Of a stretch of 64,000 nt of DNA, positions 9,311 through 17,919 are shown piece by piece; position 1 is the stretch's first letter; each line of letters starts with the position of its first letter. Below the pieces are notes generated by a model, which did no database searches, had not been told where the DNA came from, and saw only the letters and a list, made by a program, of their open reading frames with translations. Source of the stretch: Nostoc sp. TCL26-01 (GTDB lineage Bacteria; Cyanobacteriota; Cyanobacteriia; Cyanobacteriales; Nostocaceae); the NCBI RefSeq assembly GCF_013393945.1, contig NZ_CP040297.1:6290809-6354808 (forward strand), in the 5' to 3' direction. Position numbers and translations under genes: made by a program.

Positions 9311-9486
9311 GGCGATTTCACTTCCTCACTTGTAAATATTACTGTAATTCATTCTTTGAAGCAGAGTGGTTAATTTTTTGCAATTATATTAGTCTGACAG
9401 ATGAAATAACGGACAATTTGTCTGTGAATATAACTCATCCAACAACTTTTCGAGTAAAAAGCGTAGTTAATAGCGAATCTCCTAGT

Positions 9487-10683
9487 ATGGCGGAAAATTT
9501 TTCTTGGCTGCATCGTGGGATTACAGAAATTTTCCCACAACCAACACAAGCCGAAACTGATATTGAGAGTCTAGAGAAACGCCTAGCAACTACAAATCGG
9601 CCTCTCCGGGTCAAGTATGGCATTGATCCCACAGGAGCTGATATTCATCTTGGTCATAGCATACCAATGCGTAAACTGCGAGGGTTTCAAGATGCTGGTC
9701 ATACGGCGGTGTTAATTATTGGTGATTTTACAGCTCGCATTGGCGATCCGACAGGTAAATCTGAAGTGCGTCGTCAATTGACAGAGGCAGATGTTCAGCA
9801 AAATGCTCAGACTTACCTTGACCAAGTGCGTCCTATTTTGGATTTTGACACACCAGGGAGGTTAGAGGTGCGTTATAACTCAGAATGGCTTTCCCGACTT
9901 GATTTAGGAAAAATTATTGAGTTACTCGCTACCATGACGGTGGGGCAGATGTTAGCTAAAGAGGGATTTGCCGATCGCTATAAGAAAGAGAATCCAATTT
10001 TCCTCCATGAGTTCCTCTATCCTTTAATGCAGGGCTATGATTCTGTGGCGATTGAGGCAGATGTAGAACTGGGGGGAACTGATCAAAAGTTTAACATTGC
10101 TGTGGGTCGAGATTTGCAGCGTCATTTCGGTCAAAAGCCTCAGTTTGGAGTGCTTTTACCAATTTTAATTGGCACTGATGGGGTACAAAAGATGTCCAAG
10201 TCTTTGGGCAATTATGTAAGTTTAGCAGAACATCCCGGTCAAAAATATCAAAAGTTGCAAGGTGTTCCCGATAACCTGCTGAGAGAATATTTTGAATTAT
10301 TGACAGATTTACCTATCGACAAGCTACCCGAAAATCCCCGCGATCGCCAGATGCTTTTAGCTTGGGAAGTCGTTAAACAATACCACGGTGAACAAGCAGC
10401 CAATGAGGCGAAAGAAGCTGCCCAAAGTGGCGGTAAAGAAGGCGCAGTTCCAGAATTTTCTTTGGCTAGTGTGACTCAATTCCCCGTAAAGCTAGCTTAT
10501 TTACTCAATGCCACTGGTTTGTGTAAAAGTACTGGCGAAGGGAAGCGCAAAATCCAAGAAGGTGGGGTACGCTTAGATGGCGATCGCATCACCGATGTCG
10601 ATGCCACTTTCTCAAATCCTGGTGAATTAGATGGACGAGTTTTGCAAGTCGGGAAAAATAAGTTCGTCCGTTTAGTATCTTAA
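9487..10683 (+). CDS. tyrS: tyrosyl-tRNA synthetase
   Basis: A 398-residue class I aminoacyl-tRNA synthetase that attaches tyrosine to tRNA-Tyr. The signature HIGH-type motif appears as HLGH at residues 54-57 after KYGIDPTGADI, the tyrosine-pocket segment LMQGYDSVAIEADVELGGTD is present, and KMSKS is at 235-239. The C-terminal ~60 residues form an S4 RNA-binding domain (GEGKRKIQEGGVRLDGDRIT). I chose ATG 9487 because it begins just ahead of the conserved WLHRG segment; an in-frame TTG at 9418 would add 23 residues without family support. Housekeeping gene, followed by a short tandem repeat array and pyrF. Confidence 0.93.
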   Translation: MAENFSWLHRGITEIFPQPTQAETDIESLEKRLATTNRPLRVKYGIDPTGADIHLGHSIPMRKLRGFQDAGHTAVLIIGDFTARIGDPTGKSEVRRQLTEADVQQNAQTYLDQVRPILDFDTPGRLEVRYNSEWLSRLDLGKIIELLATMTVGQMLAKEGFADRYKKENPIFLHEFLYPLMQGYDSVAIEADVELGGTDQKFNIAVGRDLQRHFGQKPQFGVLLPILIGTDGVQKMSKSLGNYVSLAEHPGQKYQKLQGVPDNLLREYFELLTDLPIDKLPENPRDRQMLLAWEVVKQYHGEQAANEAKEAAQSGGKEGAVPEFSLASVTQFPVKLAYLLNATGLCKSTGEGKRKIQEGGVRLDGDRITDVDATFSNPGELDGRVLQVGKNKFVRLVS

Positions 10684-10800
10684 ATAGGGAGTGCTGAGTG
10701 CTGAGTGAGGGAGTGGGGGACAAGGGGATAATAACGAATGACCAATGACTATTGACTATTGACCAATGACTATTGACTATTGACTATTGACCAATGACTA
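10684..10800. repeat. STRR array that reaches into the pyrF start
   Basis: GAGTGCTGAGTGCTGAGTGA units and then about eight heptamers of the kind TGACTATTGACCAA. The final unit (CCAATGACTA) contains the ATG used by pyrF at 10794, so the repeat also forms the translation-initiation region. Confidence 0.85.
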
Positions 10801-11510
10801 CTAACAAAATAATTGTGGCTTTAGATGTGGCGGATGAGGAAAGTGCGATCGCTCTGATTGACAAACTAGAGTCGGTGACTTTCTGGAAGGTTGGTTTGGA
10901 ATTATTTACTAGTTCCGGGCCAAGTATTCTCAAAATACTCAAATCTCGGCAAAAGCGCATCTTTCTAGATTTGAAGTTTCACGATATCCCGAATACGGTG
11001 GCTGGTGCTTGTCGGGCGGCGGCTGGTTATGGGGTAGATTTGCTGACAATTCATGCTACATCTGGTCGAGATGCCCTAAAAGCTGCCCAGCAGGCGGTAC
11101 AAGAGGGGGCTACACAAGCAGGAGTAGAACCACCTAAATTGATTGCTGTGACGCTGCTGACGAGCATTTCTGCTAGACAGTTGGCGTTTGACTTGAAAAT
11201 TCCTCTAGAGTTGCCAGAATATGCGCTACAAATGGCACTGATGGCGCAAGAGGTGGGGTTAGATGGGGCTGTATGTTCACCCCAGGAAGTAGCACAGTTG
11301 CGACAAATTTGTGGGGACGATTTTGTGCTAGTTTGTCCAGGTGTCAGACCAACATGGGCAGAATCGGGAGATCAAAAGCGATCGCTAACTCCTGCTCAAG
11401 CCATCCAATCTGGGGCAGATTATCTAGTTATAGGTCGTCCAATTACTGCTGCTGCTGCACCTGAGTTAGCCTGGAAACGGATTGTTCAAGAGTTAACCAC
11501 GGTGTTATGA
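10794..11510 (+). CDS. pyrF: orotidine 5'-phosphate decarboxylase
   Basis: A 238-residue (beta/alpha)8 barrel enzyme that converts OMP to UMP, the last step of de novo pyrimidine synthesis. The start IIVALDVADEESAIALIDKL, the catalytic array LDLKFHDIPNTV (Asp59, Lys61, Asp64) and the phosphate-binding end VCPGVRP and DYLVIGRPITAA are all present. There is no ordinary ribosome-binding site, because the ATG sits in a heptamer repeat. The stop codon overlaps the start of the next gene (ATGA at 11507-11510), so the two are probably translationally coupled. Confidence 0.93.
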   Translation: MTTNKIIVALDVADEESAIALIDKLESVTFWKVGLELFTSSGPSILKILKSRQKRIFLDLKFHDIPNTVAGACRAAAGYGVDLLTIHATSGRDALKAAQQAVQEGATQAGVEPPKLIAVTLLTSISARQLAFDLKIPLELPEYALQMALMAQEVGLDGAVCSPQEVAQLRQICGDDFVLVCPGVRPTWAESGDQKRSLTPAQAIQSGADYLVIGRPITAAAAPELAWKRIVQELTTVL

Positions 11511-12178
11511 ACACAAAAATTAGAAGGCGGGGGTGCAGGGGTGCAGGGGTGCAGGGGAGTAGAGGACAAGAAAATAATTCTTTCTCCCGATCGTTCACTC
11601 CCTTTTATCTAGCTAGTATCTTTTGGTTGATGGCATTAAATAGCTTTCACAACACAGCATTTTCTCAAAGTCCTTCCCCTACTACCTCTTTACCAAATCA
11701 GGGGGGAGTAAAATTTATTTGTCCTGAACAAAATTTAGAATTACTAACTACTCGCCTGCTGCGTGATTTACCTAGCTATAGCAATCGTGCTAGTCAACGC
11801 GCCCGCCGTCTTCGCCGAAGTAGTGATATTTATAGTTATATGCTGGTAGCTGGAAAACCTGAATTTCAGCCTTTACCTCTCAATCTTGATAGTTCCGAGA
11901 TAGAAAGACAAAAAAGTGCTGGTTCTGAAGTTCAACAGGTTTTTTTTACAACTTTAGCCAGACAGTATCTGGACGGTAAAGTTTTAGAATTACAAGAATT
12001 CCATTGGTTATTGTTGACAAAAACTCAGAGGGGATGGGATTTGGTGATGATGTTTACTCAAACTGGTGCTTATCCGCAAAAACAGCCGCCATCACCACCA
12101 CGAGATAGCAGTAACGGTATAGTCGCTCAAGGAATTAAAACCTGGTTGCGAGATTGTCAAACAGGAAATGTCCGTTAA
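11507..12178 (+). CDS. hypothetical secreted or membrane-anchored protein
   Basis: A 223-residue protein overlapping the pyrF stop by 4 bp. The first ~25 residues (RRRGCRGAGVQGSRGQ) are the translation of a GCAGGGGT tandem repeat. They give an Arg-rich n-region before a hydrophobic core (FYLASIFWLMALNSF) and a possible signal cleavage near AFSQSPS. The mature part has a conserved-looking segment RLLRDLPSYSNRASQRARRL and ends with a Trp-rich region (RGWDLVMMFTQTGAY) and a short proline stretch. I do not recognise the family; such proteins occur next to pyrF in Nostocales as far as I recall. No Met before residue 42 other than the first fits the signal peptide, so I keep the overlapping start. 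Confidence 0.65.
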   Translation: MNTKIRRRGCRGAGVQGSRGQENNSFSRSFTPFYLASIFWLMALNSFHNTAFSQSPSPTTSLPNQGGVKFICPEQNLELLTTRLLRDLPSYSNRASQRARRLRRSSDIYSYMLVAGKPEFQPLPLNLDSSEIERQKSAGSEVQQVFFTTLARQYLDGKVLELQEFHWLLLTKTQRGWDLVMMFTQTGAYPQKQPPSPPRDSSNGIVAQGIKTWLRDCQTGNVR

Positions 12179-12213
12179 TTTTCTTCAATTCCACAACATG
12201 ACACAAAAAAACA

Positions 12214-12235
12214 GGGAAGACAAACTTGTCTTCCC
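12214..12235. terminator. strong hairpin between convergent transcripts
   Basis: GGGAAGACAA and TTGTCTTCCC form a 10-bp stem around a nominal two-base centre, in practice a slightly larger loop. On the minus strand it is followed by a run of seven T (complement of ACAAAAAAAC), so it should end transcripts coming from the tRNA side. On the plus strand it is followed by CATTTTGATTATTTTTG, a weaker T-run for the pyrF operon. Confidence 0.75.
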
Positions 12236-12436
12236 CATTTTGATTATTTTTGTTATTCTTTTTGTTGTCTGGCTGATTAGCTTCTTTTAGCTTCTGCCGT
12301 AACATTTGTCTTTGTTTCTTTAGCTGTCTTTTTCTTGCAGAGCCGCCTCTACCTTTGTCGTTTCTCCCTTCTTTGCGGGGAGACTCCCATCTTTTTAGTC
12401 TCATCGCTTCCTTTTTTGTTTACTTGATTTGGCAAT

Positions 12437-12519
12437 GGGCAGGAGGAGAATCGAACTCCTATGACCGCAAGGTCGCCACATTTTGAGTGTGGTGCGTCTA
12501 CCAGTTTCGCCACCCGCCC
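12437..12519 (-). tRNA. tRNA-Leu (anticodon CAA)
   Basis: Read on the minus strand: acceptor GGGCGGG pairs with CCTGCCC (one G-T pair), anticodon stem CCACA/TGTGG encloses the loop CTCAAAA with anticodon CAA. A long variable arm (CGACCTTGCGGTCAT) marks a class II tRNA, and the T-arm AGGAGTTCGATTCTCCT is perfect. 83 nt, no encoded CCA. Reads UUG leucine codons. Confidence 0.95.
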
Positions 12520-12591
12520 TTGGTAGGCAACTTTGCTATTATAGTACAAGAATTTAATTGAGTGCAAGTGTATAGATGAAAAATTTTTGAC

Positions 12592-13695
12592 TCAATGTTG
12601 TAACTGAAGGAAGGTAGCATCAATATCTTGTAATTGAGGACAGCCACTCAGCGCCATTGCTACGTTTAACTCATCTCTTAACAGAGAAATGACGTGAGAG
12701 ACACCAGTTTGTCCCCCTACGGCTAGTCCCCACAAAATAGGCCTGCCAATTAAGACTGCTTTAGCGCCTATAGCTAAAGCTTTGAAGATATCTGTACCGC
12801 GACGGATACCGCCATCTAGCAGTACCTCAACTCTACCATCAACGGCGGTGACTATTTCCGCTAGGGCATTGAGTGAGGCGATCGCCCCATCTAGTTGTCT
12901 GCCACCATGATTGGAAACTACAATGGCTTTAGCTCCAGATTCCACAGCCCGTACAGCATCATCGCCCCGGAGAATCCCTTTAATTACTAATGGTAAGGGT
13001 GATAAAGACTGCAACCATGCCAAATCTTCCCAAGTCACGGCTGGATTAAGTTGTTGAGAAAAGTATGTAAACAATCCTGATTCCCCTTTTTCATGGTATA
13101 TTTCCAACCCAGGGGTAGTTGACAGATTAGCGAGTTGTAAGTTTTGGGGTAAGGCGAACTCATTGCGTCTATCTCGTTCTCGTTGTCCCAGTACAGGAGC
13201 ATCGACAGTTAAACATAAAGCTTGATAACCTGCTGCATTAGCTCTTTCTACCAACGAACGAGTTAAACCTTTGTCTTTATGGATGTAAAGTTGGAACCAT
13301 TGTAAGGAAGTAGGAAATTTACTCCCTACCTCTGCTACTTCTTCTAAACTCTTGGTAGACATTGTACTCAACACCATACCCACACCGGATAAAGCCGCCG
13401 CCATTGCTGTTGCTAGTTCTCCCTCTGGGTGCGCCAGACATTGAAACGCCATTGGTGCAATGAGTAAGGGCAGTTGCAAAGGTTTTCCCAAAACGGAGGT
13501 ACTGAGGTTAATGTGACTCACATCTACTAGCATCCGGGGACGCAGTTTAATTTGTTCAAAAGCAACACGATTATCCCGTAGTGTGATTTCATCCCAAGCA
13601 CCACTGGTGTAGTAGTCAAAAGCCATTTTAGATAGATTAGCTCTGGCTAATTGTTCATACTCAAAAAGGTTGATAGGATGAGGTACATCTGTCAT
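12592..13695 (-). CDS. lox: FMN-dependent alpha-hydroxy-acid oxidase (lactate/glycolate oxidase type)
   Basis: A 367-residue TIM-barrel flavoprotein. It has the N-terminal NLFEYEQLARANLSKMAFDY, PMAFQCLAHPEGE, the Gln-X-Tyr flavin motif LQWFQLYI, and the catalytic SNHGGRQLDG (His and Arg near 263-266) and LLDGGIRRGTDIFKALAIGA phosphate-binding segments. The family oxidises L-lactate or glycolate with O2 and forms H2O2. In nitrogen-fixing cyanobacteria the homologue has been described as a lactate oxidase (No-LOX) close to plant glycolate oxidase; use as an oxygen-consuming reaction has been proposed. Substrate preference cannot be read here. Single gene with its own promoter region; the ATG starts MTDVPHPIN. 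Confidence 0.88.
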   Translation of the reverse strand: MTDVPHPINLFEYEQLARANLSKMAFDYYTSGAWDEITLRDNRVAFEQIKLRPRMLVDVSHINLSTSVLGKPLQLPLLIAPMAFQCLAHPEGELATAMAAALSGVGMVLSTMSTKSLEEVAEVGSKFPTSLQWFQLYIHKDKGLTRSLVERANAAGYQALCLTVDAPVLGQRERDRRNEFALPQNLQLANLSTTPGLEIYHEKGESGLFTYFSQQLNPAVTWEDLAWLQSLSPLPLVIKGILRGDDAVRAVESGAKAIVVSNHGGRQLDGAIASLNALAEIVTAVDGRVEVLLDGGIRRGTDIFKALAIGAKAVLIGRPILWGLAVGGQTGVSHVISLLRDELNVAMALSGCPQLQDIDATFLQLQH

Positions 13696-13825
13696 GATGA
13701 CGCTTTTGAGTTAACTAATGAGTTGTTTGATCGAACTAAACTGATAATAAACTAAATAAATGTCAAAATCTCAGTATCTCTGATTTCTCAAGAAATCTAT
13801 CTCATACACATCTCCGACAATGAAT

Positions 13826-13854
13826 GTAGAGACGTTGCAGTGCAGTGTCTTTAC
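13826..13854. repeat. degenerate 29-nt GTAGAGACGTTGC palindrome
   Basis: GTAGAGACGTTGC followed by a degenerate right arm (GCAGTGTCTTTAC), the same length and left arm as the intact copies at 32146-32174 and 58194-58222. It lies in the 319-base gap between the oxidase and higB, in which I see no other feature. Confidence 0.6.
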
Positions 13855-14014
13855 AAAGATTTCGGACTTGACAGTATTCTGTTTAGACGGCTTCTTGGTT
13901 GAAATATAAGAGAATGTTTTAAAAGAGAGAAATTTTAGTTGATACAAATTTAACTTTAATTAGCCTTAATTAGCCCGTTTTATAAACTTATTGGAGGACT
14001 ATTATCATCCTGGT

Positions 14015-14308
14015 ATGCGAATCATTGCCCGCAGTACTTTAAGGCAATTTTGGGAAATACATCCCGATGCCGAGCAGCCCTTGAAAGCTTGGTATGATGA
14101 AGCATCTCGTGCAGAATGGAATAGTCCAATAGATATTAAAAGTACTTATCGCAACGCTAGTATCATCGCTAATAATCGTGTTGTTTTTAATATCAAAGGC
14201 AATGATTACCGCTTAATTGTTCACGTTCGTTACGACATTAAAATTATTTTTATCCGCTTTGCAGGAACGCATTCTGAATACGATAACGTAGACACGACAA
14301 CAATTTGA
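14015..14308 (+). CDS. higB: HigB-type toxin (mRNA interferase)
   Basis: A 97-residue protein of the HigB/RelE superfamily: RIIARSTLRQFWEIHPDAEQ, then KAWYDEASRAEWNSP, NNRVVFNIKGNDYRLIVHVR and IIFIRFAGTHSEYD. These are the conserved segments of ribosome-dependent mRNA interferases. It lies 10 bp upstream of a HigA-like antitoxin, in the toxin-first order typical of higBA. I chose ATG 14015 by family alignment. A GGAGG lies at 13992-13996, rather far from it, so a start at TTG 13991 or a non-standard codon between them is possible. Likely autoregulated by the HigA complex. Confidence 0.88.
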   Translation: MRIIARSTLRQFWEIHPDAEQPLKAWYDEASRAEWNSPIDIKSTYRNASIIANNRVVFNIKGNDYRLIVHVRYDIKIIFIRFAGTHSEYDNVDTTTI

Positions 14309-14318
14309 GGTAACTTAT

Positions 14319-14699
14319 ATGCTCAAACTCCATCCCATCCGAACCGAAGCTGATTATCGTACTGCACTTGATGAAATTGAAAGATTATTTGATGCAGAAC
14401 CTAATACACTGGAGTGCGATTTGTTAGAAGTTTTAACAACTTTGGTGGAAGCATACGAACAGCGACATTATCCAATTGAAGCACCAGACCCAGTTGAAGC
14501 AATTTTATATTATCTCGAATCTCGTGGGCTATCTTGGCAGGATTTAGAATCTGTGATTGGAAGCCGTGGAGAGGTTGAGGAGGTTTTGAATCGCCAGCAA
14601 CCACTAACACTAGAGATGATTCGGCGTTTGCATTCTTCATTGGGAATTCCAGCTGAGGTGTTGATTCAACCATACTCTTTAATGAAAAATTCAGCTTAG
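14319..14699 (+). CDS. higA: HigA-type antitoxin
   Basis: A 126-residue protein. The N-terminal half (LHPIRTEADYRTALDEIERL) is the extended HigA arm with PDPVEAILYYLESRG. The C-terminal half is a degenerate Xre-type HTH (LSWQDLESVIGSRGEVEEVL, then NRQQPLTLEMIRRLHSSLGI). It should neutralise the preceding toxin and repress the operon. The start is 10 bp after the higB stop with TGAGGTAAC as ribosome-binding site. Confidence 0.88.
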   Translation: MLKLHPIRTEADYRTALDEIERLFDAEPNTLECDLLEVLTTLVEAYEQRHYPIEAPDPVEAILYYLESRGLSWQDLESVIGSRGEVEEVLNRQQPLTLEMIRRLHSSLGIPAEVLIQPYSLMKNSA

Positions 14700-14840
14700 T
14701 CTGCACTGTAAAAATGCTGAGAAATGCAGAATAAGATTTGGAATCATCTGTCTTAACGTTCAGATTTCAGTTGGTATTGATCTGAGATATATGAAAAACA
14801 ACAATATAGCACTTACCAGTCTAATGAAGTACAGTAATTG

Positions 14841-16301
14841 TTATATTTTGACAATTTTTAAATTAGACAAATTAGTATCGTGACAACTAGTAATAAATCC
14901 TCCTAGTCTTTGGATGTGTTGCAAATATTCGATAGCAGATTTTGTAATCAGTTCTCCTGGCATTAAAATAGGAATTCCCGGTGGATAAGGACAGACTATT
15001 TCTGCACAAATCTGATTAATTGTCTGTTCTATTGGTAGTGTTTTATGATTAGCAAAAAATGCTTGGCGAGGAGAAACCATTAAAGCATACTCTAAATTAT
15101 TATTGATTTTAATATCTACTAACTGGGAATTATTTAAGGGTTGTTTTGCCAAAATGTTGCATCCTTGGACTAGTTGCTCAATATCTGCAAAAGTATTACC
15201 CAAGCTAATAATAAATGTGAGATGTTGTAAGGTAGCAAATTCAGCCGTTACACCAAGTTGTTCGTCTAAAATTTCTTCGGCTGCAAATCCTGTTAAACCC
15301 AAACCAGCAACATTTACAGTTAACCGTGTTTGATCTAAATCTGTAAACCCTGGAGATATCTTGTCTGGTGAAAGTTGCAACACTGATAACCCAGGAATTT
15401 GGCTAATTTTCTCTCTAGCATCATTGGCAAGTTGTAAAGTCTGAGACATTAACTGTTCACCAGACAAAGCCATTTGTTGACGTGCTGCATCTAGGGAAGC
15501 TAAAAGTATATAACTGGGGCTGGTAGATTGTAAGAGTTGCAAAGCTCTGCTAACTTTATTAGCGTCTATTCTGTCACCTTGGATGTGTAACATTGATGCT
15601 TGTGTCATTGCTCCAAGTGTTTTATGGATAGACTGCACAGTTAAATCAGCACCCGCGACTAAAGCAGGGGTAGGTAATTGGCGATGAAAGGCAAAATGTG
15701 CGCCGTGAGCCTCATCTACCAGTAAAGGGATATTATATTCATGGGTAATTTGGGCGATCGCTCTTAAATCTCCACAAACACCGTAATATGTCGGGTAAAC
15801 TGTCAACACCGCTTTTGCATCGGGATGTTGTTGTAAGGCAGTCTGCACAGCATCGGGTGTGATACTGTGGGCAATATCTAACACTGCGTCATATTCAGGG
15901 TTAATAAAAATCGGGATTGCACCAGAGAGAATTAAACCAGCGATCGCAGATGAATGCACATTTCGCGGCAAAATAATCTTATCCCCCTCCCCACAGGTAG
16001 CCAGAATTGCCGCCTCGACTCCACAAGTAGAACCATTGACAAGAAACCATGTTTGTGTAGCACCAAAAGCTGCTGCCGCTAGTTGTTGCGCCTCTTGAAT
16101 CACGCCTTGGGGTGTAGATAAATTATCCAACTCTGCTAACTCTGTCAAATCAGCACTAAACACAGCCTTACCCAGCCAATCAGCCAAAGATGGCGCAATA
16201 CCTTTCCCTCTCTTATGTCCAGGAGTATAAAAAGCCGCATGAGGACGTGCAGCACAAGCCTTAATGGCATCTAGTAAAGGTGTTTTGTTTTGATTGAACA
16301 T
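14841..16301 (-). CDS. Orn/Lys/Arg decarboxylase family, PLP-dependent
   Basis: A 486-residue fold-type I PLP enzyme: AAFYTPGHKRGKGIAPSLAD at the N-terminus, GSTCGVEAAILATCGEGDKI, LLVDEAHGAHFAFHRQLPTP, and the PLP lysine in SIHKTLGAMTQASMLH (near residue 226). The C-terminal CPYPPGIPILMPGELIT is typical of this group. It decarboxylates ornithine, lysine or arginine towards polyamines; the short cyanobacterial/Gram-positive form lacks the N-terminal wing domain of the enteric inducible enzymes. Substrate is not readable from the sequence. I prefer ATG 16301 to the TTG at 16316. The upstream region carries a TGACCAATGAC-type repeat (~16320-16362). Confidence 0.85.
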   Translation of the reverse strand: MFNQNKTPLLDAIKACAARPHAAFYTPGHKRGKGIAPSLADWLGKAVFSADLTELAELDNLSTPQGVIQEAQQLAAAAFGATQTWFLVNGSTCGVEAAILATCGEGDKIILPRNVHSSAIAGLILSGAIPIFINPEYDAVLDIAHSITPDAVQTALQQHPDAKAVLTVYPTYYGVCGDLRAIAQITHEYNIPLLVDEAHGAHFAFHRQLPTPALVAGADLTVQSIHKTLGAMTQASMLHIQGDRIDANKVSRALQLLQSTSPSYILLASLDAARQQMALSGEQLMSQTLQLANDAREKISQIPGLSVLQLSPDKISPGFTDLDQTRLTVNVAGLGLTGFAAEEILDEQLGVTAEFATLQHLTFIISLGNTFADIEQLVQGCNILAKQPLNNSQLVDIKINNNLEYALMVSPRQAFFANHKTLPIEQTINQICAEIVCPYPPGIPILMPGELITKSAIEYLQHIQRLGGFITSCHDTNLSNLKIVKI

Positions 16302-16469
16302 TTTGAGTAAAAACAAAGAGACAATAACTAATGACCAATGACAAATGACTAATGACTAACAACCAATTTCCCGTTAAAATAACACTCCTGGGTATAGGTA
16401 TTGAGGGAGATGTGAAAATTCTGGTTGTCATCTAGGTTGGGAAGGTCGAATAATTTATATAGAATTACC

Positions 16470-16655
16470 ATGATTCGTCCCACCGCTATTTCTATCCCAG
16501 AACCACAAATTCCCAACCCTGAGCCAAATCCCTTACCCAGTCCTGAACCAACACCAGGGCCAACAATTCCGGAGCCTGTACCTGAACCTGTACCTGCTCC
16601 TATCCCTCAAACTGTACCTGCACCGATTCCCCAAACCATACCGGGGCCTGTTTAA
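16470..16655 (+). CDS. short proline-rich protein
   Basis: A 61-residue ORF that is nearly all Pro-Glu-Pro and Pro-Xaa-Pro: NPEPNPLPSPEPTPGPTIPE, PVPEPVPAPIPQ repeats, ending IPGPV. It starts at ATG (MIRPTAISIPEPQ), 25 bp ahead of ychF on the same strand. The two-residue periodicity suggests an extended polyproline rod, but it has no signal peptide. It could be a real small gene or a translated repeat; the lack of a strong ribosome-binding site keeps the confidence low. Confidence 0.4.
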   Translation: MIRPTAISIPEPQIPNPEPNPLPSPEPTPGPTIPEPVPEPVPAPIPQTVPAPIPQTIPGPV

Positions 16656-16680
16656 ATAAACTCAAAATCCCAAATCGAAA

Positions 16681-17772
16681 ATGCTAAGAGCCGGAATTGT
16701 CGGACTTCCCAACGTCGGAAAATCTACTTTATTTAATGCTGTAGTTGCTAATGCCAAAGCAGAAGCAGCCAATTTCCCTTTCTGCACAATTGAACCAAAT
16801 GTTGGTGTAGTTGCAGTACCAGATGAACGGTTAAATGTGCTGTCAACAATTTCCGGTTCGGCGCAAATTATCCCGGCCAGAGTTGAGTTTGTCGATATTG
16901 CCGGGTTAGTCAAAGGCGCAAGCCAAGGCGAAGGACTAGGTAATCAATTTCTGTCACATATCCGCGAAGTTGATGCGATCGTTCATGTGGTACGCTGTTT
17001 TGAGAATGATGATATTATTCACGTTGCTGGTTCGGTTGATCCGGCACGAGATATTGAAATCATCAGTATAGAACTTGGGTTAGCTGATTTATCTCAAATT
17101 GAACGGCGCATTGAACGTACTCGTAAGCAAGCTCGTACTAGCAAAGATGCACAATTTGAAATTACAGTGCTAGAAAAATTAGCTGCCGCTTTAAATGAAG
17201 GTAAATCAGTGCGGCAAGTAAGTTTAACTGAGGAAGAAGCAGCTATTATTAAAGGATTGGGGCTACTAACTAGTAAACCGATTATCTATGCTGCGAATGT
17301 TTCTGAAGATGACTTAGCTACAGGTAATGAATTTGTAGAAAAGGTAAGACAAGTTGCAGCCCAAGACAATGCTCAAGTTGTGATTGTTTCAGCGCAAGTG
17401 GAAGCTGAACTAGTAGAATTGCCAGAGGAAGATAAAGCCGATTTTCTAGCATCTTTAGGAGTTAAGGAAGGTGGGTTAAAGTCTCTAATCACTGCTACCT
17501 ACACCTTATTAGGATTACGGACTTATTTCACCAGTGGCCCGAAAGAAACCCGCGCTTGGACGATTAATGCGGGAATGTCTGCACCCCAAGCCGCCGGTGT
17601 GATTCACTCTGATTTTGAACGGGGATTTATTCGCGCTGAAACCGTTGCTTACAATGATTTAGTCGCCAATGGTTCGATAAATGCAGCGAAAGAGAAAGGG
17701 TTGGTGCGTAGTGAAGGTAAAGAATATATTGTGCAAGAAGGAGATGTTATGTTGTTCCGATTTAATGTGTAA
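16681..17772 (+). CDS. ychF: YchF/Ola1-type GTP/ATP-binding protein
   Basis: A 363-residue Obg-family P-loop protein: GIVGLPNVGKSTLFNAVV (G1, residues 5-22), VEFVDIAGLVKGASQGEGLG (G3), a coiled-coil insertion at ~130-160 (IERRIERTRKQARTSKDAQF), and a C-terminal TGS domain (RTYFTSGPKETRAWTINAGM). Family members bind ATP more readily than GTP and associate with ribosomes in translation and stress control. Length and motifs are complete. The stop is followed by ~150 bp with no clear terminator. Confidence 0.93.
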   Translation: MLRAGIVGLPNVGKSTLFNAVVANAKAEAANFPFCTIEPNVGVVAVPDERLNVLSTISGSAQIIPARVEFVDIAGLVKGASQGEGLGNQFLSHIREVDAIVHVVRCFENDDIIHVAGSVDPARDIEIISIELGLADLSQIERRIERTRKQARTSKDAQFEITVLEKLAAALNEGKSVRQVSLTEEEAAIIKGLGLLTSKPIIYAANVSEDDLATGNEFVEKVRQVAAQDNAQVVIVSAQVEAELVELPEEDKADFLASLGVKEGGLKSLITATYTLLGLRTYFTSGPKETRAWTINAGMSAPQAAGVIHSDFERGFIRAETVAYNDLVANGSINAAKEKGLVRSEGKEYIVQEGDVMLFRFNV

Positions 17773-17919
17773 ATAAATTAAGGGTGTTGGGAGAAAAATC
17801 GAGAAAGTTCTGCCCACACCCTGATTATTCAGGTCAAAGCCGCTTTGTAACTAGCTTATAAGCATGATTTCTAGTAACATATATATATTTGCTGCGGGCT
17901 ACCCCACTCGTGAACAGCC

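Noticed and set aside
9418..9486. Longer TyrRS starting at TTG 9418
   Set aside because: The extra 23 residues do not belong to the family core and the ATG at 9487 fits better.
10684..10800. CRISPR-like array
   Set aside because: Units are 7 bp and contiguous without unique spacers; they are short tandem repeats. No cas gene or spaced 28-37-bp repeats were seen anywhere in the window.
12135..12404. 89-codon minus-strand frame between tRNA-Leu and the gene after pyrF
   Set aside because: It reads through the strong terminator at 12214-12235 and overlaps the 3' end of the convergent gene; composition is Lys/Asn-rich low complexity. No family recognised.
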